Positions 1 through 8,018 of a DNA stretch of 64,000 nt are shown in pieces. Below the pieces are notes generated by a model. That model saw only the letters and a list, made by a program, of their open reading frames with translations, made no database searches and was not told where the DNA came from. The stretch is taken from assembly GCA_052067355.1 (NCBI GenBank), contig JBQHQH010000009.1, positions 1 to 64,000 on the forward strand, written 5' to 3'. Source of the DNA: CABMKH01 sp040797625 (GTDB taxonomy: Bacteria; Bacillota; Clostridia; Tissierellales; Tissierellaceae). A program made the position numbers and the translations under genes. Within the stretch, counting starts at the first letter, position 1. The number at the start of each line of letters is the position of its first letter.

Positions 1-18
1 TTTTGGTAATGTTGACAT
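1..18 (-). CDS. 5' end of a truncated minus-strand gene
   Basis: Only the first six codons are inside the window (ATG at 18-16 reading MSTLPK). The start is supported by an AGAAAGGAGAA ribosome binding site just upstream on the minus strand. It follows rodA in the same direction with a gap of about 105 bases and is probably co-transcribed. Too little sequence remains to name a product. Confidence 0.4.
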
Positions 19-124
19 AAAAGATTCTCCTTTCTAGTTCAAATCATATTTTGATTCTTGCCAGAAAAGAGAATTTTATTTCGTAAAAGCACAGATTATT
101 TTATACTACCTATTATTATCTTCT

Positions 125-1231
125 CTAAAAATTCAACCCATCTCTATTCATACCTACACTAAGAGCTATACCTACACCAACCATATTGATAAGTAGAAAA
201 GTACCACCATGACTTAAGAAAGGTAGTGGTATTCCAGTAATAGGCATCAGTCCCATAGTCATACCAATATTCTCCCATATGTGAAATACTAACATAGCGG
301 AGATACCTACTACCATCAAAGATCCAAATAGATCCTTGCTATTCCTAGCAATCTTTATGAATCGATGAATTAGGATAAAGTACATGATCAGTAGAAGCAT
401 TCCGCCCATAAATCCAAGCTCTTCCACTAATACTGCAAAGATAAAATCTGTCTGTTTTTCAGGAATATAGTTGTACTGTGTCTGTACTCCTTGATATAGT
501 CCTCTACCAAATATCTTTCCAGAACCAATGGCAATCTTACCTTGGATTGCTTGATAGTTTGTCCCAGTGGGATTCCTTTCTGGCTCCAAAAAGTCGAAGA
601 TACGATCCTTCTGATATGGTTTCAATTTAAGCCATAGGATAGGTAATGCTACAAGAACAGATCCTACAGCATATCCAATATACTTCCATTCCAATCCTGC
701 AATAAACAGCATCAAAGCTATGAAAAATGCAAATACAATAGAAGTACCAGCATCAGGCTGTCTCCATATAAGCAAAATAGGAAAGCCAGCAAAGGCTAAG
801 ATTTTAAACAGAGTAAATGGCTCATTTATAGTATCCTTGTGATTATCTATAAATTTTGACAGAGAGATTATAAGGCCTATTTTTACAAATTCAGAGGGCT
901 GAAATACTATACCACCAATATTCAACCAAGATCTAGAACCCCAAGTATCCTCACCAAATCCCCATATCAAAACTGCAATCAACAGTAAGTTAGATACTAC
1001 ATAAATTGGTATGTATAATTTTCCTAAGAATTGATAGTCAATCAACACTAAGACAAATATGGCAATGACACCAATGACTATTGCTATACTTTGAGATTTT
1101 AAAAATTTAGTAGAATTAAAACTTAGAGTAGCAGATTTTATCAATATAAGCCCATAAATACATAATGCTATTGTAGTAAAAAACAATATAAAGTCGAATT
1201 TCTTAAAGGATTTTCTTTTTAAATTGAACAT
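125..1231 (-). CDS. rodA: Rod-shape-determining protein RodA (SEDS glycan polymerase)
   Basis: A 368-residue polytopic membrane protein of the SEDS (RodA/FtsW/SpoVE) family. These polymerise lipid II glycan strands at the lateral wall with a partner class B PBP. About ten hydrophobic segments are visible. Family signatures include SWLNIGGIVFQPSEFVKIG near residue 100, WRQPDAGTS near 157 and GLMPITGIPLPFLSHGG near 330. The length suits RodA rather than the longer FtsW. The ATG has a GGGAGA site eight bases upstream. It is divergent from nfo, and an ATTATA stretch at 1261-1266 (TATAAT on the minus strand) could be its -10 box. RodA versus a second FtsW/SpoVE paralogue cannot be fully separated from sequence alone. 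Confidence 0.9.
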   Translation of the reverse strand: MFNLKRKSFKKFDFILFFTTIALCIYGLILIKSATLSFNSTKFLKSQSIAIVIGVIAIFVLVLIDYQFLGKLYIPIYVVSNLLLIAVLIWGFGEDTWGSRSWLNIGGIVFQPSEFVKIGLIISLSKFIDNHKDTINEPFTLFKILAFAGFPILLIWRQPDAGTSIVFAFFIALMLFIAGLEWKYIGYAVGSVLVALPILWLKLKPYQKDRIFDFLEPERNPTGTNYQAIQGKIAIGSGKIFGRGLYQGVQTQYNYIPEKQTDFIFAVLVEELGFMGGMLLLIMYFILIHRFIKIARNSKDLFGSLMVVGISAMLVFHIWENIGMTMGLMPITGIPLPFLSHGGTFLLINMVGVGIALSVGMNRDGLNF

Positions 1232-1338
1232 ATATGTCTCCCTTTCAATATCATAGGATAATTATAACATATATAAGAACGATTAAACAGTTAAAAAATT
1301 TCTCAATGTGGTATCATATTATAATAAGGAGTGATTAT

Positions 1339-2169
1339 ATGTTAAAAATAGGTTGTCATCTATCCATTTCAAATGGTTTTTATAAAGCTGCCAAGGATGC
1401 GGTTTCCATAGGAGCAAATACATTCCAGTTTTTCACAAGAAATCCTAGAGGTGGAAGAGCCAAGGAGCTAGATTCTGAAGATATAAATGGATTAAAACAG
1501 ATCATGGAGGAACATGATTTTGCTCCATTGTTTGCCCATGGAGCCTATACTATGAATTTAGCATCTAAAAGTGAAAAAACTAGGGAATTTGCAAAGATGG
1601 TTTTAAAGGATGATCTCATTAGATTAAAAGAGATATCCAACAGCTATTATGTATTTCATCCAGGTTCCCATGTAGGTCAAGGCAGTGAAAAGGGAATAGA
1701 GCTGATAATAGAGGTTTTAAATGAAGCTATAGATGAAGATAATGATACTATTATCTTACTAGAGGGAATGTCAGGTAAGGGAACAGAAATAGGTAGAAAT
1801 ATGGAAGAATTAAGGCAAATAATAGATGGAGTGAAGTACAACGATAATCTAGGTATCTGTATAGATACCTGTCATTTGTATTCTAGTGGATATGATATAG
1901 TAAATGACTTAGATGGTGTATTAGATGAAATCCATAGAGTATTAGGGTTAGATAGAGTAAAGGCTGTCCATTTAAATGATAGCAAGACAGAGTTTGCTTC
2001 AAATAAAGATAGGCATGAAGTCATAGGTCAGGGGAGCATAGGAAAAGATGCCATTATAGATATAATAAATCACCCTAAGTTGAGAGATTTACCTTTCAAT
2101 CTAGAAACCCCAAATGAACTAGAAGGATATAAGGGAGAAATAGATATGTTGAGAAGGGAATATAGGTGA
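1339..2169 (+). CDS. nfo: Endonuclease IV (AP endonuclease)
   Basis: A 276-residue Zn-dependent AP endonuclease of the xylose-isomerase-like TIM-barrel family, which cuts DNA 5' of abasic sites in base excision repair. Zn-ligand motifs are visible in order: FAHGAYTMNLAS, FHPGSHVG, LLEGMSGKG, GICIDTCHLYSSGYD, VHLNDSKTEFASNKDRHE and a C-terminal LETPNELEGY. The frame stays open upstream to 1234, but the ATG at 1339 is chosen because TAAGGAG sits nine bases before it and the protein then begins MLKIGCHLSIS, as family members do. The stop overlaps the GTG start of queG by four bases, so the two are translationally coupled. Another excision-repair gene, nth, lies 1.3 kb downstream. Confidence 0.95.
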   Translation: MLKIGCHLSISNGFYKAAKDAVSIGANTFQFFTRNPRGGRAKELDSEDINGLKQIMEEHDFAPLFAHGAYTMNLASKSEKTREFAKMVLKDDLIRLKEISNSYYVFHPGSHVGQGSEKGIELIIEVLNEAIDEDNDTIILLEGMSGKGTEIGRNMEELRQIIDGVKYNDNLGICIDTCHLYSSGYDIVNDLDGVLDEIHRVLGLDRVKAVHLNDSKTEFASNKDRHEVIGQGSIGKDAIIDIINHPKLRDLPFNLETPNELEGYKGEIDMLRREYR

Positions 2170-3191
2170 CAGATATAAGGGAGTACATTCTAGATAAGGC
2201 TAGAGAATTAGGTATAGATATCATAGGATTTACAGATTGTAGTCCCTTAGTGGATATTCAAGACTATCTTCTAGAGAAGAAGAAGGAGAATAAATATACT
2301 GAATTTGAAGAGAAAGATTTAGCAAAGAGGATAGATCCAAGGCTTACGCTAGAAAGTTGTAGATCCATCATAGTCTTGGGAATTTCCTATAATGTAGATT
2401 ATAAACCAGGAGAAGGGGTAAGATTAAAAGGTAACTTATCTAGATCTTCTTGGGGGCTAGACTATCACAGAATATTAAAAAATAAGACAGAAGCCTTGAT
2501 AGAGGAAATAGAAAAAGAGGTGGATTTTCAATATAGGTACTTTGTAGATACAGGTCCATTAGTGGATAGAGAATTGGCAAAGAAGGCTGGAATTGGATAT
2601 TATGGGAAGAATTGTTCCATCATAAATAGAGAATATGGCTCTTTTATATTTATAGCTTATATATTGACAGATTTAGATATAGAAAATAGAACAGAATATA
2701 TAGAACAGGAATGTGGAGATTGTACACTATGTATTAGAGCGTGTCCAACTAATGCATTGGAAGAGCCCTATAGACTTAATCCTAAGAGATGTGTTTCCTA
2801 TTTGACTCAGACCAAAGATATAATCTCAGAGGAACTTAGACACAAGATGGGAGCTAAAATATATGGCTGTGATACCTGTCAGATGGTCTGCCCTAAAAAC
2901 AAAGGGATTAAAAGATCTACTCACAAAGATTTTATTCCATTACAGACTAAAGGAGTAGTAGATATAGAGGAACTATTTCATATGTCCAATAGAGAGTTTA
3001 AAGAAAAGTATGGTCATATGGCAGGAAGTTGGAGGGGGAAAAATACACTAAAGAGAAATGCCATCATAGCATTGGGGAACATTAAAGATAAAGAAAGTCT
3101 ATATTTACTAGAGGAAGAATTAAAAAAGGGAAATGAATCGCTGAAGGAATATATACTTTGGGCCATAGATAGGATTAAGGGAGATACCTAG
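2166..3191 (+). CDS. queG: Epoxyqueuosine reductase QueG
   Basis: A 341-residue cytosolic enzyme that reduces epoxyqueuosine to queuosine at position 34 of tRNAs. Two ferredoxin-like [4Fe-4S] motifs are visible: CGDCTLCIRACP near residue 182 and, with an upstream Cys, CDTCQMVCP near 240. The N-terminal half carries the family motif YFVDTGPLVDRELAKKAGIG. A C-terminal HEAT-like tail (LKRNAIIALGNIKDKES) is typical of long QueG proteins. The GTG start overlaps nfo. The family is cobalamin-dependent, so this gene shows that the cell has a corrinoid requirement, which matters for the BtuFCD genes and the B12-regulated cluster in the window. Confidence 0.93.
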   Translation: MTDIREYILDKARELGIDIIGFTDCSPLVDIQDYLLEKKKENKYTEFEEKDLAKRIDPRLTLESCRSIIVLGISYNVDYKPGEGVRLKGNLSRSSWGLDYHRILKNKTEALIEEIEKEVDFQYRYFVDTGPLVDRELAKKAGIGYYGKNCSIINREYGSFIFIAYILTDLDIENRTEYIEQECGDCTLCIRACPTNALEEPYRLNPKRCVSYLTQTKDIISEELRHKMGAKIYGCDTCQMVCPKNKGIKRSTHKDFIPLQTKGVVDIEELFHMSNREFKEKYGHMAGSWRGKNTLKRNAIIALGNIKDKESLYLLEEELKKGNESLKEYILWAIDRIKGDT

Positions 3192-3218
3192 TAAAACAAC
3201 AAAATATGAGGTGAAAAT

Positions 3219-3500
3219 ATGATTATAGGAGCTTGCACCCTAAAACTCATGATATATGAATCCAATTCGCTTAAGGAAAAACGCCAAATAATCAAAAGCC
3301 TAATAGGTAGGCTTAAATCTAGATATAATATATCCATAGCAGAAATAGATCTAAATGATAGTTGGCAAACATCTATAATTGGGTTCGCCTGTGTTACTAA
3401 TCATAACAAACATGCAGATGAAATGATATCTAAGGTTATGAAATTTATAGATGGTGATAATAGAGTAGAAATATTAGATTATAATATAGAAATACTATAG
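3219..3500 (+). CDS. DUF503 family protein (YlxP-like)
   Basis: A 93-residue protein of the DUF503 family. It shows the characteristic pattern LMIYESNSLKEKRQIIKSLI near the N-terminus and AEIDLNDSWQTSIIGFACV in the middle. These are small ferredoxin-like alpha/beta proteins often found beside ribosome-maturation genes; their exact role is unsettled. The start has a GGTGAAA site seven bases upstream. It lies between queG (27-base gap) and nth (9 bases) in one unidirectional run, so it is probably co-transcribed with them. No catalytic residues can be named. Confidence 0.85.
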   Translation: MIIGACTLKLMIYESNSLKEKRQIIKSLIGRLKSRYNISIAEIDLNDSWQTSIIGFACVTNHNKHADEMISKVMKFIDGDNRVEILDYNIEIL

Positions 3501-3509
3501 GTGATAATT

Positions 3510-4160
3510 ATGAAGAATATGTTAAATAAAAAAGAAATAGATATAGTAATAGACTTATTGTTGGGACTATATCCTGATGCAAAAGCAGAATTGAATTTCA
3601 CGAATCCCTTTGAGCTTTTAATAGCCACAATACTGTCTGCACAATGCACAGATGTTCGGGTAAATAAGACCACAGATAGTCTGTTTAAGGAGTTAAAGAC
3701 ACCAGAAGATTATATAGAACTAGGTCAGGAAGAACTTGGCAAGAGAATCTATAGTTGTGGATTCTATAAAAACAAGAGTAAAAATATAATAGAAGCCTGT
3801 AAGATAATAATAGATAAATACGATGGGAAAGTGCCAGATACTATAGAAGAGCTTATGAAACTACCAGGAGTAGGAAGAAAGACGGCAAATGTTGTAGCTA
3901 GTAATGCCTTTGGAGTACCTGCCATTGCAGTAGATACTCATGTCTTTAGAGTATCAAATAGAATAGGATTGGCAGATAGCAAAAATGTTCTTGATACAGA
4001 AAAGGATTTGATGGATAATATAGATAAGAACATGTGGACTAAGGCACACCATCTCATAATCTTCCATGGAAGGAGGATCTGTAAAGCTAGAAACCCTCTA
4101 TGTGAAGAGTGCCCTATTAGACCATATTGTCTATACTATAAAAGTGGAGGGAAAAGATGA
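3510..4160 (+). CDS. nth: Endonuclease III (DNA glycosylase/AP lyase)
   Basis: A 216-residue HhH-GPD glycosylase that removes oxidised pyrimidines and nicks the abasic site. The helix-hairpin-helix reads LPGVGRKTANVV and includes the catalytic Lys. The catalytic Asp follows in AVDTHVFRVSNR. The C-terminus has the [4Fe-4S] cluster loop C-x6-C-x2-C-x5-C (CKARNPLCEECPIRPYC). A GTG at 3501 is in frame, but the AGGTGA site spaced five bases before the ATG at 3510 decides for the later start. The ATG of the VanW gene overlaps this stop (ATGA). With nfo it forms a base-excision repair pair. Confidence 0.95.
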   Translation: MKNMLNKKEIDIVIDLLLGLYPDAKAELNFTNPFELLIATILSAQCTDVRVNKTTDSLFKELKTPEDYIELGQEELGKRIYSCGFYKNKSKNIIEACKIIIDKYDGKVPDTIEELMKLPGVGRKTANVVASNAFGVPAIAVDTHVFRVSNRIGLADSKNVLDTEKDLMDNIDKNMWTKAHHLIIFHGRRICKARNPLCEECPIRPYCLYYKSGGKR

Positions 4161-5545
4161 AGAAGATATTATTGATATTACTTCCAATAATTATAATATT
4201 AGGTGGAATTGGATTTGGAGCCTATTATGTTTATAATACCACTATAAATATAGATACCTTTTATCCAGGTATAAAGATTGATGAATATTCTATGGAAGGT
4301 ATGACAAAAGCTAAGGGCCTAGAATATATAAAAGGTGATAGAGAAAGAGAAATAGCTGATAAGTCCATGACACTGACATACAAAGACACTGCATATCGTG
4401 ATTTAGGACTAAAAGAATTAGGTTATTCTTTTGACTATGATAGGGCAATAGAAGAAGCCTATGCCTTAGGTCGAGAGGGAAATTTACTACAACGATATAG
4501 AGATATAAAAGACATTAAGGAAAATGGAGTTACGATACCATTAGAGTCCCATTATGACAAGGAGAAGATAGGAGAAGTAGTAGATAGCATCTCAAAGGAT
4601 CTATATGTAGAGAGTAAGAATGCAGTTTTTAACTTTAACAATGGAAACATATCGATAAAACCAGAAGAAGCAGGCAGAAAAGTAGATGGAGATGCTCTAT
4701 CTAAGTTAATAGAGGAAAATATAGATAGACTAGAAGATATATCTATTCCAATCGAAGCTATAGAACCTAAATATACAAGGGAATACTATAGTAGAATAAA
4801 TGGAGTCATTGGAGAGTTCTCTACTTCTTTTAAAAATAGTGGAGAAGGCAGAAAAAAGAATATCGCCCTTTCTGCGAATTCTTTCAATGGCAAAATACTT
4901 CATTCAGGAGAGACCCTTTCCTATAATGATACTACTGGTCCAGTCCAAAGAGAATATGGATACGAAGAAGCGCCAGTCATAATCGAGGGAGAGCTAACTC
5001 CAGGAATTGGCGGTGGCGTATGTCAGACATCTACCACATTATACAATGCTCTATTATTGGCAGATTTGACTATAGTAGAGAGACATCCTCATTCAATTCC
5101 CCCAGCCTATGTAAACAAGGGACAGGATGCAGCTATAGCCACTGGTTATTTAGATTTAAAGTTTAGAAATGATTTTGATTATCCTATATATATATCTTCA
5201 AAAGTGGAAGGAGATAGGGTATACTTTTATATATATGGAGATAAAAAAAATAGGGACTATGAAGTTAGAATTCAGCCTGAAATTACTGAATCCATACAAC
5301 ATAAGGTACATGAAGAACTAGATACAAATCTACCACCAGGTGCTAGAGAGTTAGTTAGACAGGGAAGAAATGGATATAAGGTCAAGACATATAAATCTAT
5401 AATCAAAGGTGGCAAAGTAGTAGATAAAAAACAGATAACAGGAGATTATTATAGAGAGAGGGACTTTATATATAAGATTGGTCCCAAAGCAGCACCTAAG
5501 AACTATAGTGAAAATGGTCCAGTGCCTAAAAATCCATTAGAATAA
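4157..5545 (+). CDS. VanW family membrane-anchored cell-wall protein
   Basis: A 462-residue protein with an uncleaved-looking N-terminal membrane anchor (LLILLPIIIILGGIGFGAYYVY), a central extracellular region resembling the putative peptidoglycan-binding PG_binding_4 fold (about residues 60-200), and a VanW domain (about 225-390) with SANSFNGKILHSGETLSYN, GIGGGVCQTSTTLYNALL and the ERHPHSIPPAY motif. A lysine-rich tail follows. VanW proteins occur beside glycopeptide-resistance genes and widely in clostridia with no established reaction, so a role in wall metabolism is only likely. The start overlaps nth by four bases. No van ligases lie nearby, so it should not be read as a resistance gene. 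Confidence 0.85.
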   Translation: MKKILLILLPIIIILGGIGFGAYYVYNTTINIDTFYPGIKIDEYSMEGMTKAKGLEYIKGDREREIADKSMTLTYKDTAYRDLGLKELGYSFDYDRAIEEAYALGREGNLLQRYRDIKDIKENGVTIPLESHYDKEKIGEVVDSISKDLYVESKNAVFNFNNGNISIKPEEAGRKVDGDALSKLIEENIDRLEDISIPIEAIEPKYTREYYSRINGVIGEFSTSFKNSGEGRKKNIALSANSFNGKILHSGETLSYNDTTGPVQREYGYEEAPVIIEGELTPGIGGGVCQTSTTLYNALLLADLTIVERHPHSIPPAYVNKGQDAAIATGYLDLKFRNDFDYPIYISSKVEGDRVYFYIYGDKKNRDYEVRIQPEITESIQHKVHEELDTNLPPGARELVRQGRNGYKVKTYKSIIKGGKVVDKKQITGDYYRERDFIYKIGPKAAPKNYSENGPVPKNPLE

Positions 5546-5566
5546 CATAAGATTAAGGGGAGATAT

Positions 5567-5973
5567 ATGGTAGTTAACTATTATAAATTCAGTACAGAGT
5601 TTGGAGATATGGGGATATACTTTAATGAGGAAGGTCTGTTTGCTCTGTCTTTTCTCAATGGTGCAGAGGATAGAAACCATAATTATATACTAAAGAATTT
5701 TCAATACCAGTTCACTTCTTTGGCACTGACTTTCAAAATAAGGTATGGAATTCCCTTTTAAATATTCCTTATGGCGAGACTAGAACTTATAAGGAGGTAG
5801 CAAATAGTATTGGATGTGAAAAAGGGTATAGAGCTGTAGGGGGAGCATTAAATAAGAACCCTATAGGAATTGTGGCTCCATGTCATAGAGTTATAGGTAA
5901 TAGTGGAAAATTAGTAGGATTTGGTGGAGGATTGGATTTAAAAAGTAAATTATTAGAATTAGAAAAGAGGTAG
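5567..5973 (+). pseudogene. ogt: Methylated-DNA--protein-cysteine methyltransferase, frameshifted
   Basis: Two overlapping reading frames together make an Ogt/MGMT-like alkyltransferase. The first (from ATG 5567, RBS AAGGGGAG) encodes an N-terminal domain beginning MVVNYYKFSTEFGDMGIYF. The second resumes near 5690 as KEFSIPVHFFGTDFQNKVWN and runs to 5973 through NIPYGETRTYKEVA and the active-site motif PCHRVIG. The first frame instead stops at 5761. The join falls about 5680-5695. Relative to normal family members about ten residues of the linker (the usual QLDEYFKGK region) also seem to be missing, which favours a real deletion plus frameshift over a simple sequencing error. The catalytic Cys is intact. 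The gene lies between the VanW gene and btuF. Confidence 0.8.
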
Positions 5974-5980
5974 AAGAAAG

Positions 5981-6946
5981 ATAAAGATTAAAATTAGAAG
6001 TATTTCATTTATACTTGCATTGATATTTGTATTAGTAGGATTAGTAGGATGTACAGAAAATGGCTTAAAAGAAAAGCAGGATGTGCAGGAACCAATAGGT
6101 GGTAATGAAGAGAATATCTCTAAATCAGAAGTAGAAGAGGTAGAAGACGATTTTGGCAATATATTTACTCTGGGGAAGGTACCAGAAAGGATTATATCAT
6201 TGTCTCCAAGTAATACAGAGATATTATTTGCTTTAGGTCTAGGAGATAAGATAGTAGGAGTTACAACTTTTTGCGACTACCCTGAGGAAGCGTTAGAAAA
6301 AGAGAAGATAGGGAATTATAGTGGTATAAATCTTGAAAAGATAATAGAATTACAGCCAGATTTAGTCTTGAGCTATGGACCAGGAGAAGAAGAGAACAAT
6401 AAGAGATTAAAAGAAGTTGGGATACCAGTATTAGGTTATTTACCAGAATCTATAGATGAAGTAATAGAGAATATATTAATTATAGGTAGAATAACAGGTA
6501 CAGAGAAAAAGGCAGAAGAACTTACAAATGATATGTTGAAAAAGAAGGATGAAATAGTAGAGAAGGTAAAAGGTACAGAGAAGAAAAGAGTATTTTATGA
6601 AATATGGCATGAACCATTACAAGCAGCTGGACCAGGTTCTTTTATGGACAGTTTAATTCAATTGGCTAATGGGGACAATATTGCCAAGGATGCAAAGGGA
6701 GAATATCCTCAATATGATATAGAACAACTAATAGAACGAGATCCAGAAGTATATCTTACTTCAGCAGATATACCAGAAAAGACTATAGAATCTATATTGG
6801 AAAGGCCTGGATACTCTGAAATCAGTGCTATAAAACAAGGTAGGGTCTATATATTAGACGCTAATATCACTTCAAGACCAGGTCCTAGAATAGTAGAGGC
6901 TTTAGAATTGGTAGCTAGAGCTATTCATCCTGAAGTATTTGAATAA
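5981..6946 (+). CDS. btuF: Corrinoid-binding lipoprotein of an ABC importer (BtuF-like)
   Basis: A substrate-binding protein of the helical-backbone class (BtuF/FhuD/TroA type). It has a lipoprotein signal ending LVGLVGC, an acidic linker, then DDFGNIFTLGKVPERIISLSPSNTEILFALG, the family opening. The segment GDNIAKDAKGEYPQYDIEQL and a late SRPGPRIVEALE favour BtuF over siderophore binders. The start is odd: the frame is open from 5963 but contains no ATG or GTG before the lipobox. ATA at 5981, about ten bases after AAGAGG, gives the only complete signal peptide (KIKIRSISFILAL...). The TTG at 6020 would remove its positively charged start. It is followed at once by btuC and btuD. Corrinoid specificity is inferred. 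Confidence 0.85.
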   Translation: MKIKIRSISFILALIFVLVGLVGCTENGLKEKQDVQEPIGGNEENISKSEVEEVEDDFGNIFTLGKVPERIISLSPSNTEILFALGLGDKIVGVTTFCDYPEEALEKEKIGNYSGINLEKIIELQPDLVLSYGPGEEENNKRLKEVGIPVLGYLPESIDEVIENILIIGRITGTEKKAEELTNDMLKKKDEIVEKVKGTEKKRVFYEIWHEPLQAAGPGSFMDSLIQLANGDNIAKDAKGEYPQYDIEQLIERDPEVYLTSADIPEKTIESILERPGYSEISAIKQGRVYILDANITSRPGPRIVEALELVARAIHPEVFE

Positions 6947-6959
6947 AGCTGGGGTTTAG

Positions 6960-8003
6960 ATGAAGAACAGGACTACAAAACATGAAATCATAATAGCATT
7001 GTTGTTTATATCTTTGATATTTTCTATTGGATTATTTTCTACTATTGGAACTGCCAATGTAAATGTACTGGATACTTTTAAGATAATAACTTCTAAACTA
7101 CCTATTATAGGAAGAAGGATAGATATGTCCAATATTCCAGACTCCTATAGAGCTATAATTTGGAATATTCGATTGCCAAGAGTACTCTTGGGCATATTAG
7201 TTGGTGCAACTCTTTCAATAGCTGGTGCAGCTTTTCAGGGAATGTTTAAAAACCCAATGGCAGATCCCTATGTCATAGGTATTTCTTCAGGAGCCGCATT
7301 AGGTGCAGCTATTGCAATTATATTAAAAATCAATATAGATTTTTTAAATATATCTGCAATATCTATATTTTCATTTTTGGGAGCGTTATCTTCAGTTATA
7401 GTAGTATATAATATGGCTAAAATAAAAAATAAGGTATCAGTAACCACATTACTATTAGCAGGAGTAGCTGTAGGGCAATTTCTTACAGCAGTTATGTCCT
7501 TTTTAATGGTAATATATGATAAGGATATGACTAAGATCATATATTGGACAATGGGGAGTCTAGCAGGAAAAGGTTGGGAACCAATAATAAAGATATCTCT
7601 TCCACTAATTATTGCAATTACAGTGATTAATTTTTTTGCTAGAGATTTGAATATCCTGTTGATGGGTGAAGAATCTGCCCAAAGTCTCGGAGTAGATGTG
7701 GACAAGACAAAGATATATATTCTAGTATTGTGTACATTTATAACATCTATAGTAGTATCTGTCAGTGGAATAATTGGTTTTGTAGGTCTCATTATACCTC
7801 ATATAATAAGATTGCTATTAGGACCGGATCATAGGATATTATTGCCTGCCTCAGCTCTTTTAGGGGGTATATTTATGATATTTGCTGATACTATAGCTAG
7901 AACTCTAATATCCCCAGTAGAAATCCCTGTAGGAATTATAACTGCACTATTTGGTGGACCTTTTTTTATATATTTACTTAAGTCGAAGAAGAAAAACATT
8001 TAG
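6960..8003 (+). CDS. btuC: Corrinoid ABC transporter permease (FecCD/BtuC family)
   Basis: A 347-residue inner-membrane permease of the FecCD family, with about ten transmembrane segments. Family motifs visible are RLPRVLLGILVGATLSIAGA near residue 75, FKNPMADPYVIGISSGAALG near 97, and the cytoplasmic coupling loop GFVGLIIPHIIRLLLGPDHR near 270. It should dimerise, pair with the BtuD ATPase and accept substrate from the BtuF-like lipoprotein. It lies 13 bases after btuF and 15 bases before btuD, so one operon is clear. FecCD permeases also serve haem and siderophores. The corrinoid call rests on the binding protein and on the QueG and B12-riboswitch context. Confidence 0.9.
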   Translation: MKNRTTKHEIIIALLFISLIFSIGLFSTIGTANVNVLDTFKIITSKLPIIGRRIDMSNIPDSYRAIIWNIRLPRVLLGILVGATLSIAGAAFQGMFKNPMADPYVIGISSGAALGAAIAIILKINIDFLNISAISIFSFLGALSSVIVVYNMAKIKNKVSVTTLLLAGVAVGQFLTAVMSFLMVIYDKDMTKIIYWTMGSLAGKGWEPIIKISLPLIIAITVINFFARDLNILLMGEESAQSLGVDVDKTKIYILVLCTFITSIVVSVSGIIGFVGLIIPHIIRLLLGPDHRILLPASALLGGIFMIFADTIARTLISPVEIPVGIITALFGGPFFIYLLKSKKKNI

Positions 8004-8018
8004 AAAGTTGTGAGACAT

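Noticed and set aside
1234..1338. N-terminal extension of endonuclease IV
   Set aside because: The upstream codons have no ribosome binding site and no family similarity, while the ATG at 1339 has both.
4157..5545. Vancomycin-resistance determinant
   Set aside because: VanW domains are widespread in clostridia and no vanHAX or vanRS genes are adjacent. The two-component system at 28 kb is paired with an ABC exporter.
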